Shown here: in pieces, positions 52,755-61,373 of the stretch
Layout: every line of letters starts with the position of its first letter
Position numbering within the stretch: the first letter of the stretch is position 1
From: Roseibaca sp. Y0-43
GTDB lineage: Bacteria > Pseudomonadota > Alphaproteobacteria > Rhodobacterales > Rhodobacteraceae
Assembly: GCF_020667835.1 (NCBI RefSeq)
Contig: NZ_JAFMPR010000005.1
Location: 235,799-299,798, forward strand
Reading direction: 5' to 3'
Length of the DNA stretch: 64,000 nucleotides
The notes under the pieces: generated by a model
Databases searched by the model: none
What the model saw: only the letters and a program-made list of their open reading frames with translations
Told to the model about the DNA's origin: nothing
Translations under genes and position numbers: made by a program

Positions 52755-54656
52755 AAAGCCCTTCTTGTCCGCACCCAACACCTCTGGCGCGTAGCCCTCG
52801 ATCAGGCGCAGATGGTCCAGCGCGGCGGGCGCGGTGCGCAGCACCACGCTTGCGCCCTCTATCGGCAGCAAGCGGAACGGGCTGTCGGCGTCGATGCGCA
52901 GCTCATCCTCGCGCTCGATATGCTCGCGCAGCACGTCGCGCACGATATTGGGGTTCTCGAAACAGATGGTGGCAGGTTCGGCACCGGGGAAGCACCCGGC
53001 CCCTTGGGCACGGAAAGAATTGGTGCACAGCACGAATTCGGCCTCCGGGTCCAGCGGCGCACCGTTGAAACGCAGGTTGCGAATGCGCGAATGCGCGGGG
53101 TCGATCTCTGTCCCGTCAAAGGCGTAACGCGCGGGCTGGGTCAGGTCGATGTCATAATGCAGGCCGTAAATGATCTCGAAATTATAGCCGGGGAAAGCCG
53201 GGTTCATCAGCGGCTGATCCTGCACATCGGGATGGATCTGGTTGAAAGCAGAGGCCGACCGCTCCAGCCAGAGCGCGATTTGCGCCCCCGTCAGCCGAGA
53301 GGCGGCGACCTTGTTGGGATAGACATAAAGGTCGGCAATGCTGCGCAGCGTCAACTGCCCTGCGGCGATATTGGTGAAATTGCGCGCACCGCCCAAGCCC
53401 CCGGCCTTCGACGGTGAGATGGCCGACAAGATCGGCAAATGCGCATGGGCCGCATCCAGACGTTCGGCAACGAAGGATTTTTGCGCCTGTGCCACCAGCG
53501 CGGTTGACGCGCTTTTGCCCAGATATACGAAGAAGCTGTTGATCGGCGTCTGGCACTGGCCGATGGGCTGGCGAATACTGGCCAGCACCGCGTCATGCGC
53601 ACGCTCGACGATCTTGCGCACCTTGGGGCTGCGCATGGGCTGGCTGCGCTCGGCAGCAACCTGCGGGAAATTCATCGACGCGTCACGCAGCGCGCGCGTC
53701 TCGACATGATGGTTTACGACGCGCCAGACCCCGCCATCGCGCTGCATGGCAAGGTCGATCACGCCCAGATGAGAGCCGAAAAAGCCGCTCATCACCGCCG
53801 GTTTGCCCGCGATCGTGCCGCGCTCGACATCGACCGAGGGGATGTCGGCAAAGGCGCGCGACGGAAACACCTGATGCGTGTGCCCCGACAAAACCACGTC
53901 CACGCCCTCTATGCGGGCCAGCGGGATGACCGCGTTTTCCATACCAAGCGTGTGCCGCAACGGGCCAATGCCGGTATGGGCGAGCAAGATCACCAGATCG
54001 GCCCCCGCCTCGCGCATCTCGGGCACCCAGGCGCTGACGGATTCGACCATGTCGCGCACTTGCAACCGGCCCTGAAGCTGCTGACGCTCCCATGTCATGA
54101 TCTGGGGCGGGGCCACGCCCAGCACCCCGATGGTCAGCTCGTGCATCAGCCCGATCCGGTCGCGCACATGGCGCTTGAGCAGACTGTAAGGCTTGACCAG
54201 CATCTGGTCGGCACGCGGAGTTGCCCCCAACGCGCGCGCGATATTCGACGACACCACCGAAAAATCGGCGCGCGCCAGCGATTTCTCCAGAAACTCCAGC
54301 CCGTAATTGAATTCATGGTTGCCGATGGTGATGGCGTCGTAACGCATGGCGTTCATCGCTTCCATCACCGGATGCAGATCGCCCTCGCGCAAGCCCATGT
54401 CATAGGCGAAGTAATCGCCCACCGGCGTGCCTTGCAGGAAATCGCCATTGTCGAACAACAGAGTATTGCCGCTTTCCACCCGCGCACGGTCCACCAGCTC
54501 TGCCAACCGCGACAGGCCGAAATCCGGGTTCGGACAATCGGCGTAATAGTCATAGGGGTGAAGGTGGACATGCAGATCCGTCGTCTCCAGAATCCGGAGA
54601 TCGACTGTCTGCCTTACATCTGCAACCGGCATGAACTGCAGCTTTTCCTGTCCCAT
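52728..54656 (-). CDS. cpdB: 2',3'-cyclic-nucleotide 2'-phosphodiesterase/3'-nucleotidase
   Basis: 642 residues, calcineurin-like phosphatase domain plus 5'-nucleotidase C-terminal domain. RILETTDLHVHLHPYDYYAD, LLFDNGDFLQGTPVGDYFA, TIGNHEFNYGLEFLEKSLA and VVLSGHTHQVFPSR give the metal ligands. No signal peptide is visible in the first 30 residues, although the E. coli enzyme is periplasmic; the start may be wrong or export differs. Convergent with the ThiF gene. Confidence 0.9.
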   Translation of the reverse strand: MGQEKLQFMPVADVRQTVDLRILETTDLHVHLHPYDYYADCPNPDFGLSRLAELVDRARVESGNTLLFDNGDFLQGTPVGDYFAYDMGLREGDLHPVMEAMNAMRYDAITIGNHEFNYGLEFLEKSLARADFSVVSSNIARALGATPRADQMLVKPYSLLKRHVRDRIGLMHELTIGVLGVAPPQIMTWERQQLQGRLQVRDMVESVSAWVPEMREAGADLVILLAHTGIGPLRHTLGMENAVIPLARIEGVDVVLSGHTHQVFPSRAFADIPSVDVERGTIAGKPAVMSGFFGSHLGVIDLAMQRDGGVWRVVNHHVETRALRDASMNFPQVAAERSQPMRSPKVRKIVERAHDAVLASIRQPIGQCQTPINSFFVYLGKSASTALVAQAQKSFVAERLDAAHAHLPILSAISPSKAGGLGGARNFTNIAAGQLTLRSIADLYVYPNKVAASRLTGAQIALWLERSASAFNQIHPDVQDQPLMNPAFPGYNFEIIYGLHYDIDLTQPARYAFDGTEIDPAHSRIRNLRFNGAPLDPEAEFVLCTNSFRAQGAGCFPGAEPATICFENPNIVRDVLREHIEREDELRIDADSPFRLLPIEGASVVLRTAPAALDHLRLIEGYAPEVLGADKKGFLRLRLTLT

Positions 54657-54735
54657 GACATGCTTTTTCTGTTTCGTGTCTTTACCAAGTTACAGCCGAT
54701 ATGAGAGAAAAATTTGTCTCGGGCGGCACAAGAAT

Positions 54736-54752
54736 GTGGCAGACCCTGCCAC
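54736..54752. other. Small inverted repeat in the cpdB/nudC spacer
   Basis: Perfect 7-base arms GTGGCAG/CTGCCAC around ACC. No T run. Lies in the 210-base divergent spacer; may be an operator or a leader hairpin. Confidence 0.3.
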
Positions 54753-54866
54753 GGCGCCATAAGAACCGGGACGCAACGTAAACATATACAACCCAGAATT
54801 GAGCACTGTTTCCAAGCCATGGTAACCCCATACGGGAAACGGCCCCCGCAAGATATGGAAAACAAC

Positions 54867-55802
54867 ATGATCCGCCTAGAGATGGCCTTTTCCGGCGCTT
54901 GGGACGACCGCGCGGCCCATGAACGCGCCGAAAGCCACGCTTTGCGCCGCGGCAGCGCCGTGCTGCCGCTGTGGCGCGGCAAGACGCAGATCGGGCCGGA
55001 CGGGCTGGCATGGGTTGCACCAGAAGATGACGCGCTGCGCCACGCGGGCGCGACTTGGCTGTATCTGGGACGTCACGGCGGGCAGGCGCGCTTTGCCGCC
55101 GATATTTCCACTTGGGAACCCGACGGGTTGGATACCGCGGCCCTTGCCATGTTCGCGGACCCCAGTGAACAGCATTACCCCGGCGCGGCCGACGATACCC
55201 GCTTCGCCGAATTGCGCCTTGCCATGACCAGCCTGACCCCGGCAGAGGCCGCCTTGGCCGCCACCGCGCGCGCTGTGTTCAACTGGCACCGCTCGCACCG
55301 TTTCTGTGCCGCCTGCGGGCAAGAAAGCCAGATCGCCATGGGCGGGTGGGAACGTCATTGCCCCGCCTGCGGGGCCAAGCATTTCCCCCGCACCGACCCG
55401 GTCGTCATCATGCTGGTCGCGCGCGGCAACAAACTGCTTCTGGGCCGCTCGCATGGCTGGCCAGAAGGGATGTATTCCGCGCTTGCCGGTTTCGTCGAAC
55501 CCGGAGAGACGCCAGAGGCCGCCGTCGCACGGGAAGTGCGCGAGGAAACCGGCATCACCGTGCAGGACATCCGCTTTCTGGGCGCACAGCCATGGCCCTT
55601 CCCCAATTCGCTGATGCTGGGCTATCTGGCGCAAGCCACGGATGACCAGATCACGCTGGATGACGAGCTGGAGGATGCGCTCTGGATCACCCGCGAAGAC
55701 CTGCTCGCGGTTTTGTCTGGCGAACGCAGCCACCCCAAGCCCGCGCGCAAAGGCTCCATCGCCCATGCGATGATCCGCCACTGGCTGGCCGGGCATGTCT
55801 AG
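54867..55802 (+). CDS. nudC: NAD+ diphosphatase / NAD-cap hydrolase NudC
   Basis: 311 residues. Zinc cysteines C147, C150, C165 and C168; the Nudix box GFVEPGETPEAAVAREVREE at 208-227; AQPWPFPNSLM after it is the NudC-type SQPWPFPxS motif. It hydrolyses NADH and removes NAD caps from RNA. The start at MIRLEMAFSG fits family N termini; an ATG four codons earlier (54855) is also possible. Confidence 0.94.
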   Translation: MIRLEMAFSGAWDDRAAHERAESHALRRGSAVLPLWRGKTQIGPDGLAWVAPEDDALRHAGATWLYLGRHGGQARFAADISTWEPDGLDTAALAMFADPSEQHYPGAADDTRFAELRLAMTSLTPAEAALAATARAVFNWHRSHRFCAACGQESQIAMGGWERHCPACGAKHFPRTDPVVIMLVARGNKLLLGRSHGWPEGMYSALAGFVEPGETPEAAVAREVREETGITVQDIRFLGAQPWPFPNSLMLGYLAQATDDQITLDDELEDALWITREDLLAVLSGERSHPKPARKGSIAHAMIRHWLAGHV

Positions 55803-55844
55803 CCCGCTCTTGCCTTTTGCCCCTGAAATAAGCAGGTTAAGCAG

Positions 55845-56543
55845 ATGACCGACGCCCCCCTCACGAAGCCCCGCGCCATGCTCTGGAACCTGCCCAATAT
55901 CCTGACCATCCTGCGGCTTCTGGCGGCACCGGGCGTGGCGATCCTGTTTCTCTATTTCCACCGCCCTTTCGCCGACTGGTTCGCCTTGGCGCTGTTTGGT
56001 CTGGCCGCGCTCACCGATTTCTTCGACGGCTACCTCGCACGCGCGTGGAAACAGGAAACTAAGCTGGGTGCCATGCTCGACCCGATTGCCGACAAGGCCA
56101 TGGTGGTCATCGCCCTTCTGGTCATCACCGGCTATTCCGGCATGGACCCGTGGCTCATCCTGCCCGCCACCGCGATCCTCTTCCGCGAAGTCTTCGTCTC
56201 GGGCCTGCGCGAATATCTGGGCGACACGGCCGGGCTTCTCAAGGTCACGAAACTCGCCAAATGGAAAACCACGGCGCAGATGACAGCCATCGCCGTGCTG
56301 TTTCTGGCCCTCGGCCTCGACTACACGCGCGAGGCGCATATTCTCAGTGCCGACATAGACCTGCTGGATACGCTTGGCCAGATCGGCACATCGGACCTGT
56401 CGGTGATCGACGTGGCCACCTATGATGGCGGGCTTGTGTGGCTGATCGGGCTGGCCCTGATCTGGCTCGCCGCGATCCTGACCCTCATCACGGGCTGGGA
56501 CTATTTCCGCAAGGCCCTGCCCTTCCTCGGAGCAAAACCATGA
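55845..56543 (+). CDS. pgsA: CDP-diacylglycerol-glycerol-3-phosphate 3-phosphatidyltransferase
   Basis: 232 residues. CDP-alcohol phosphotransferase motif with D58, D61, G62, A65, R66, G75, D79 and D83 (TDFFDGYLARAWKQ, then GAMLDPIADK). N-terminal WNLPNILTILRLLAAPG is typical of PgsA. Several membrane helices. It makes phosphatidylglycerol phosphate. The stop codon overlaps moaD. Confidence 0.95.
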   Translation: MTDAPLTKPRAMLWNLPNILTILRLLAAPGVAILFLYFHRPFADWFALALFGLAALTDFFDGYLARAWKQETKLGAMLDPIADKAMVVIALLVITGYSGMDPWLILPATAILFREVFVSGLREYLGDTAGLLKVTKLAKWKTTAQMTAIAVLFLALGLDYTREAHILSADIDLLDTLGQIGTSDLSVIDVATYDGGLVWLIGLALIWLAAILTLITGWDYFRKALPFLGAKP

Positions 56544-56791
56544 AACGCGACATCCTCTATTTCGCATGGCTGCGCGAACGCGTCGGCCTGCCGCGTGAAA
56601 CCATCGAAACAGATGCTACGACGGTGGCCGAACTCGTGTCCGAACTGGCCGCGCGCGAAGACCGCTACGCGCTGGCCTTCTCGGACCCAGGCGCGCTGCG
56701 CGTGGCACTTGACCAGGAATTGACCGATTTCTCCGCCGCTTTGGGCGACGCGCGCGAAATCGCCTTCTTCCCCCCCATGACAGGGGGGTAA
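56540..56791 (+). CDS. moaD: Molybdopterin synthase small subunit
   Basis: 83 residues, ubiquitin-like. LYFAWLRERVGLPRETIET at the start; ends FFPPMTGG, the C-terminal Gly-Gly that is adenylated and thiocarboxylated. AGCAAAACC upstream; ATGA overlap with pgsA. It pairs with moaE 7 bases downstream. Confidence 0.96.
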   Translation: MKRDILYFAWLRERVGLPRETIETDATTVAELVSELAAREDRYALAFSDPGALRVALDQELTDFSAALGDAREIAFFPPMTGG

Positions 56792-56798
56792 GCGCAGC

Positions 56799-57251
56799 AT
56801 GATCCCGCTCGATATCCGCGTGCAAGCCGATCCGTTCGACTATGGGCAGGAATGCGGCCGCTTCGCCAAACAGTCCGGGCGCATCGGTGCGGTCGTCACC
56901 TTTTGCGGCATCGTGCGCGACACAGAGGCAGGCACGCTGCAACGCATGGAAATCGAACATTATCCCGGCATGACCGAACGCGCGCTCACACAGATCGCCG
57001 AACAGGCCGCCGCGCGCTGGGACATCCAGGCCTGCACCATCATCCACCGCCATGGGCCAATGGCCCCGGGCGACGCCATCATGATGGTCGCCACCGCCAG
57101 CCCCCACCGCGCCGACGCCTTCGCCGCCGCCGATTTCCTGATGGATTACCTGAAATCCCGCGCGCCGTTCTGGAAAAAGGAAATCACCGATCAAGGCGCA
57201 GAATGGGTCGACGCGAAGGACAGCGACGAGGCAGCGCTCTCGCGCTGGTAG
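56799..57251 (+). CDS. moaE: Molybdopterin synthase large subunit
   Basis: 150 residues. GAVVTFCGIVRDTEAGTLQR near the N terminus, HRHGPMAPGDAIMMVATAS in the middle and FLMDYLKSRAPFWKKEI near 125, with the catalytic lysine. It puts two sulfurs from MoaD onto precursor Z. Repeat copy C begins 4 bases after its stop codon. Confidence 0.96.
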   Translation: MIPLDIRVQADPFDYGQECGRFAKQSGRIGAVVTFCGIVRDTEAGTLQRMEIEHYPGMTERALTQIAEQAAARWDIQACTIIHRHGPMAPGDAIMMVATASPHRADAFAAADFLMDYLKSRAPFWKKEITDQGAEWVDAKDSDEAALSRW

Positions 57252-57254
57252 CCC

Positions 57255-57319
57255 TTCATCCTTGCCCAAATATCCTGGGGTGAATGGTCCCGCAGGGACC
57301 AGAGGGGCAAAGCCCCTGA
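57255..57319 (-). repeat. Dispersed two-hairpin repeat, copy C
   Basis: Plus-strand order: core TTCATCCTTGCCCAAATATC, CTGGGG, hairpin GGTCCCgcaGGGACC, hairpin AGGGGCaaaGCCCCT. The core is the same as copy A, but both stems differ in sequence from copies A and B while keeping base pairing. It lies between moaE and the terminator shared with rplA. Confidence 0.8.
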
Positions 57320-57337
57320 AACACACCACCATCATGC

Positions 57338-57366
57338 AAAAAGGCGGCCCGAAGGCCGCCTTTTTT
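57338..57366. terminator. Bidirectional terminator, moaE / rplA
   Basis: Stem ggcggcc/ggccgcc, loop cgaa, with AAAAA before and TTTTTT after. It can end moaE transcripts on the plus strand and rplA transcripts on the minus strand. Confidence 0.92.
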
Positions 57367-57385
57367 CAATTTGGTCAAAGCTGGC

Positions 57386-58084
57386 TCAGCCTTGGGTCGC
57401 GCTGTCCACGCTGACCGACACGCCCGGGCCCATGGTCGAGCTCAGGAACACCTTGCGCATATAGGCACCCTTGGCACCCGTGGGCTTTGCCTTGGCGACG
57501 GCGTCCACGAAGGCGCGCACGTTCTCGACCAGCTTGGCATCGTCGAAAGACGCCTTGCCAACACCGGCATGGACCACGCCAGCTTTCTCGGCCTTGAACT
57601 GGACCTGGCCGCCCTTGGCAGCTTCCACGGCCGCTTTCACGTCCATCGTCACCGTGCCGACCTTGGGGTTTGGCATCAGGTTGCGCGGGCCAAGGATTTT
57701 GCCCAGACGGCCCACGATCGGCATCATGTCCGGCGTTGCGATGCAACGGTCGAACTCGATTTTGCCGGACTGGATGGTTTCCATCAGGTCTTCGGCACCC
57801 ACGATGTCAGCCCCGGCAGCGGTGGCTTCATCGGCTTTCGGGCCGCGCGCGAAAACAGCCACGCGGACGGTCTTGCCGGTGCCATTGGGCAGCGACACGA
57901 CACCGCGCACCATCTGGTCGGCATGACGCGGGTCAACGCCCAGGTTCATGGCGATCTCGACGGTTTCGTCGAATTTCGCGGTGGCATTCGCCTTGATGAG
58001 GCTGACAGCTTCTTCAACGGTCAGATTCTCTTTGCCGGCAAAGGCTTCGCGGGCGGCTTTCACGCGTTTTGCAATTTTGGCCAT
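57386..58084 (-). CDS. rplA: 50S ribosomal protein L1
   Basis: 232 residues. [40 protein letters not shown], and [20 protein letters not shown] are standard L1. It binds 23S rRNA at the L1 stalk and often represses its own rplK-rplA operon. Follows rplK by 4 bases. A terminator follows directly, so rplJ-rplL-rpoB are not continuous here. Confidence 0.97.
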   Translation of the reverse strand: MAKIAKRVKAAREAFAGKENLTVEEAVSLIKANATAKFDETVEIAMNLGVDPRHADQMVRGVVSLPNGTGKTVRVAVFARGPKADEATAAGADIVGAEDLMETIQSGKIEFDRCIATPDMMPIVGRLGKILGPRNLMPNPKVGTVTMDVKAAVEAAKGGQVQFKAEKAGVVHAGVGKASFDDAKLVENVRAFVDAVAKAKPTGAKGAYMRKVFLSSTMGPGVSVSVDSATQG

Positions 58085-58088
58085 TGGA

Positions 58089-58541
58089 TTACCCTTTCAC
58101 CTCGATGCCGATCGACCGGGCGGAACCGGCGATGATCTGCATGGCGCCTTCGATCGTGGTCGCGTTCAGATCCTTCATTTTCGCCTCGGCGATTTCACGG
58201 ATCTGCTTGGTGGTCACGGTGCCCTGCACGGTGCGGCCCGGCATGGGCGAGCCTTGGGCGCGGTTGCGCTTGCCGACCGGCTTCAGGCCAGCGGCGCGCT
58301 TCAGGTACCACGACGCCGGCGGCGTCTTCAGGTCCATGGTGAAGGACTTGTCCTGGTAGTAGGTAATCACGGTCGGAATGGGAGCGCCCGGCTCCAGCTC
58401 GGCGGTGCGGGCGTTGAATTCCTTGGTGAACATCATGATGTTGATGCCGCGCTGACCCAGTGCGGGACCAACGGGCGGCGACGGGTTTGCTTTGCCCGCC
58501 GGAATTTGCAGCTTCAGCTGCCCAACGACTTTCTTGGCCAT
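58089..58541 (-). CDS. rplK: 50S ribosomal protein L11
   Basis: 150 residues. [40 protein letters not shown] and [13 protein letters not shown] are the L11 landmarks. AAGGAGAGG precedes the ATG; in-frame sequence further up is not L11-like. It lies in nusG-rplK-rplA order. Confidence 0.97.
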   Translation of the reverse strand: MAKKVVGQLKLQIPAGKANPSPPVGPALGQRGINIMMFTKEFNARTAELEPGAPIPTVITYYQDKSFTMDLKTPPASWYLKRAAGLKPVGKRNRAQGSPMPGRTVQGTVTTKQIREIAEAKMKDLNATTIEGAMQIIAGSARSIGIEVKG

Positions 58542-58653
58542 CTGGCCTCTCCTTCTTCTCACCTCGCCCTTCGGTCGCGACCGTCGGGCTGCTTGCGGTT
58601 TAGTGGTTCGGCGTGACCGGGCGCGCCCGGCTGCCTCCCACGACACTCATGCG

Positions 58654-59187
58654 TTAGACGTCTTTCGACACCTGCATGAATTCCAGATCGACCGGGGTGG
58701 CCCGGCCAAAGATCGACACCATCACCTTCAGGCGGTTGTTGTCGGCATCCACTTCCTCAACCATCCCCGAGAAGCCCTCGAACGGGCCGTCATTGACCTT
58801 GACCTGCTCACCCACTTCGAAATGGATCAGGGTTCGCGGGGCTTCCTCGGTTTCCTGAACGCGGTTCAGGATGGCGTTCACTTCATCGTCGCGCATCGGC
58901 ATGGGTTTGCCATGGGCACCCAGAAAGCCGGTCACGCGGTTGATCGAGTTGATCAAGTGATAACCTTTGGGCGTCATCTCCATGCGGACCAGAACATAGC
59001 CCGGCATGAAACGGCGCTCGGTCGTCACTTTCTTGCCGCGGCGCACTTCGATCACTTCCTCGGTCGGCACCAGCACTTCTTCGATCATGTCTTCCATGCC
59101 CGCCTCTGCGGCGGCCGTGCGGATGGCTTCCGCGATCTTCTTCTCGAAGTTCGACAAAACGCTTACCGAATACCAGCGCTGGGCCAT
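58654..59187 (-). CDS. nusG: Transcription termination/antitermination protein NusG
   Basis: 177 residues. RWYSVSVLSNFEKKIAEAIR (NGN domain), FMPGYVLVRMEMTPKGYHLI, and the C-terminal KOW FEVGEQVKVNDGPFEGFSGM. It couples RNA polymerase to the ribosome and Rho. A terminator-like hairpin stands between secE and nusG. Confidence 0.97.
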   Translation of the reverse strand: MAQRWYSVSVLSNFEKKIAEAIRTAAAEAGMEDMIEEVLVPTEEVIEVRRGKKVTTERRFMPGYVLVRMEMTPKGYHLINSINRVTGFLGAHGKPMPMRDDEVNAILNRVQETEEAPRTLIHFEVGEQVKVNDGPFEGFSGMVEEVDADNNRLKVMVSIFGRATPVDLEFMQVSKDV

Positions 59188-59244
59188 GATGCTCTTTCCT
59201 GTGCCGTGCCGGAGGGCCGCTTTCGCGCCGCGCCACCCGGATGA

Positions 59245-59272
59245 AATAAAACAGCGCACCGAGTCGGTGCGC
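59245..59272 (-). terminator. Terminator/attenuator between secE and nusG
   Basis: Minus strand: GCGCACCGA-c-TCGGTGCGC (perfect 9-base arms), then TGTTTTATTT. It lies 67 bases before the nusG start, so it may attenuate readthrough from secE; nusG then needs readthrough or its own promoter. Confidence 0.75.
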
Positions 59273-59332
59273 CTTTGGATGGTCTGTTACATCCGCCGCG
59301 CGAAGGTTTCAAGCCCCTCGCGCAGGTCGGTC

Positions 59333-59530
59333 CTAGCCAAACATGCCCAGCAGCCCGCCAAGCCCGGTGCGGATCAGCAGATCGACCAGGAAGAAGAACA
59401 CCGCTGTCAGCGCGGCCAGCGCCAGAACCATCAGCGTGGTGATGACCACTTCGCGGCGCGTGGGCCATGTCACCTTGGCGGTTTCGGCGCGCACCTGCTG
59501 CATGAACTGGAATGGGTTTGTCTTGGCCAT
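59333..59530 (-). CDS. secE: Preprotein translocase subunit SecE
   Basis: 65 residues. Cytoplasmic amphipathic helix (FQFMQQVRAETAKVTWPTRR) with the conserved VTWP motif, then one membrane helix (VVITTLMVLALAALTAVFFF). Typical alphaproteobacterial short SecE. Precedes nusG. Confidence 0.97.
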   Translation of the reverse strand: MAKTNPFQFMQQVRAETAKVTWPTRREVVITTLMVLALAALTAVFFFLVDLLIRTGLGGLLGMFG

Positions 59531-59614
59531 GGGTCCGCCTGTCTGTCGGGCTATCGGTTGCTTGGCTTGTCACATACGCAGGCAAGGGGCCAGTTTCAAG
59601 CAGGTTTCGACCGG

Positions 59615-60487
59615 CTACGCCCCCGCCGCTGCGGGCAAACGCAAGAAGGTGACATTGGCCATGCTCGCGATCCGGGCGCAATCCTCGGTGTAGCGGTCCA
59701 GATCGGCGGCCAGCGCATCCGCGTCGAACGGGGCCGGGCCGGGGTTTTCGTCAGATTTCGGGAACAGCGCGCGCGCTTCGCGGATGACCTCTGTCACGTC
59801 GCGGGCGGGATCGGCTTGCAGCACCGCCTGCGCGTGCTCCAGCGCGCGGGCCGAGGTGCCGACAAGGCGCTTGCGTTCAGGCAACTCGAACCCGCGCCCG
59901 CGCCCCAGCATATCGTCGAAAACCAGCGGCATGATGGCCGGGTAATCCTCGTAGCACCAGACAACGACGCGGCCCACACCGGGCACAGCGCCCAGACGGC
60001 TCACCAGGTCCGACCAGCGCAGCGCGTCGGGTGCGATCTTGGCCAGATAGGTTTCCATCGGATCGAACCGGCCCGCGTTTTGCTGCTGGCCATGCGCCGA
60101 GGTCAGAAAGGCCAAGGGTGCGCGGATGGACAGGTAGATCGTGGCGTTCTGACAGCCCACCGCCTGCATCAGCCGCGTCAGGCGCGGCGCAGCCGCCGGG
60201 TAGAAACGCGCGCCTTTCGCCACCATGTCCGACCGCGTGGTGCCAAGGATGTTTTCCTCGGACAGAACCAGCTTGCACGCCCGGTTGCGGTGGAACGCGT
60301 CCAGAAGCGCGGTTGGCGGCTGAGTGGTTTTGCCCGCAAGGCGCGGCATGGGCAGCTTGCCGCGCAGCAATTCCGGGCCGAAATAGGCCACGCCCTTTTG
60401 CCGCAGAATCCCGCGCGCCTTGCTGAACCCGTGCTGCAAATGCGATGTAGCGGTTTTATGCGCGCCGACATGAATGGCCAAGGTCAC
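59615..60487 (-). CDS. Sulfotransferase-like P-loop protein
   Basis: 290 residues from a GTG start (VTLAIHVGAHKTATSHLQHG), whose HVGAHKTATS resembles the 5'-phosphosulfate loop of sulfotransferases. VLSEENILGTTRSDM, ATIYLSIRAPLAFLTSAHGQ and VVVWCYEDYPAIMPLVFDDM fit the fold. Activity and acceptor unknown. No good ribosome site; upstream in-frame sequence runs into tRNA-Trp, so the start cannot lie much further. It separates tRNA-Trp from secE, which are adjacent in most relatives. Confidence 0.75.
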   Translation of the reverse strand: MTLAIHVGAHKTATSHLQHGFSKARGILRQKGVAYFGPELLRGKLPMPRLAGKTTQPPTALLDAFHRNRACKLVLSEENILGTTRSDMVAKGARFYPAAAPRLTRLMQAVGCQNATIYLSIRAPLAFLTSAHGQQQNAGRFDPMETYLAKIAPDALRWSDLVSRLGAVPGVGRVVVWCYEDYPAIMPLVFDDMLGRGRGFELPERKRLVGTSARALEHAQAVLQADPARDVTEVIREARALFPKSDENPGPAPFDADALAADLDRYTEDCARIASMANVTFLRLPAAAGA

Positions 60488-60513
60488 ACCCGGCTTGTCG
60501 CCCGCGTCCAGAC

Positions 60514-60589
60514 TGGCAGGGGCGGAGGGGCTCGAACCCCCGACCCTCGGTTTTGGAGACCGATGCTCTACCAACTGAGCTACACCCCT
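60514..60589 (-). tRNA. tRNA-Trp(CCA)
   Basis: 76-base tRNA on the minus strand. Acceptor AGGGGTG/CGCCCCT, anticodon stem TCGGT/ACCGA around loop CTCCAAA (anticodon CCA), T arm CGGGG-TTCGAGC-CCCTC (approximate), encoded CCA. It lies ahead of secE, with the sulfotransferase-like gene between. Confidence 0.97.
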
Positions 60590-60647
60590 AAGTCTGTGCC
60601 GCGATGGGTATGACAGCCCCTTGCCAAGATCAAGAGGGAAATGTGCC

Positions 60648-61307
60648 CTATGCGGTGTCGATTTCGGCTTGTGCCGCTTCCAGCCGTGCCAGATTGGCCC
60701 CGCAGATCGCGACCTCGTGGCGTTCGATCCTCTCTATCGGCCAATCCCACCACGCGATTTCCTGCAAGCGCGCGGCCACATGCGCCGGGAAGCGTTCGCT
60801 GATGACCCGCGCGGGGTTGCCTGCCACCACTTGGTAGGGCGGGACCGTGCCGCCGACAACAGCGCCCGCGCCCACGATCACACCGTCGCCAATCCGCGCA
60901 CCGGGCAGGATGCGCGCGCCCTGCCCGATCCAGACATCATGGCCGATCACGGTGTCAGGCCCCGGCCCCGGCAGGGACGGCGCGCCCTCGAAACGGCCAT
61001 GGAATATCGCAAAAGGATAGGTCGAAATGCCATCGCGCCGGTGGTTGGCCGACGCGGTGATGAACTGCACCCCATCCGCGATCTGGCAAAATTTGCCGAT
61101 GACCAGCTTCTCGGGCGAGAATTCGTAAAGGTAAGGGGCCAGATGCGCGGCCCAATCATTGGGCGGATGGTGGGCGCTCGCATAGCTATAGTCCCCGATC
61201 TGCCAACGCGGGTGGTCGATGACCGCGCGCAGGAACACGGTCGCGCGATGCACCGTGCCATCGGGCTGCGTGACCGGATAGGCCGTATCGGGAAGCGGAA
61301 AACTCAT
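60648..61307 (-). CDS. CatB-related xenobiotic/O-acetyltransferase (hexapeptide repeat)
   Basis: 219 residues. Left-handed beta-helix with hexapeptide repeats (TVIGHDVWIGQGARILPGAR, IGDGVIVGAGAVVGG) and the XAT-type segments GDYSYASAHH, GKFCQIADGVQFITASANHR. The family acetylates small molecules or chloramphenicol-like drugs; here the substrate is unknown. No strong ribosome site at the chosen ATG (MSFPLPD); an upstream ATG at 61361 is possible. Confidence 0.87.
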   Translation of the reverse strand: MSFPLPDTAYPVTQPDGTVHRATVFLRAVIDHPRWQIGDYSYASAHHPPNDWAAHLAPYLYEFSPEKLVIGKFCQIADGVQFITASANHRRDGISTYPFAIFHGRFEGAPSLPGPGPDTVIGHDVWIGQGARILPGARIGDGVIVGAGAVVGGTVPPYQVVAGNPARVISERFPAHVAARLQEIAWWDWPIERIERHEVAICGANLARLEAAQAEIDTA

Positions 61308-61373
61308 GGCACTCTGCGCGTTGCACCCGACATGGTTAACCGCTTCGTGCCTTTCGGGCAAGCGTAGGTGTGC

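Noticed and set aside
54736..54752. GTGGCAG/CTGCCAC as a terminator of cpdB or nudC
   Set aside because: Short stem, no T run, and both genes are transcribed away from it.
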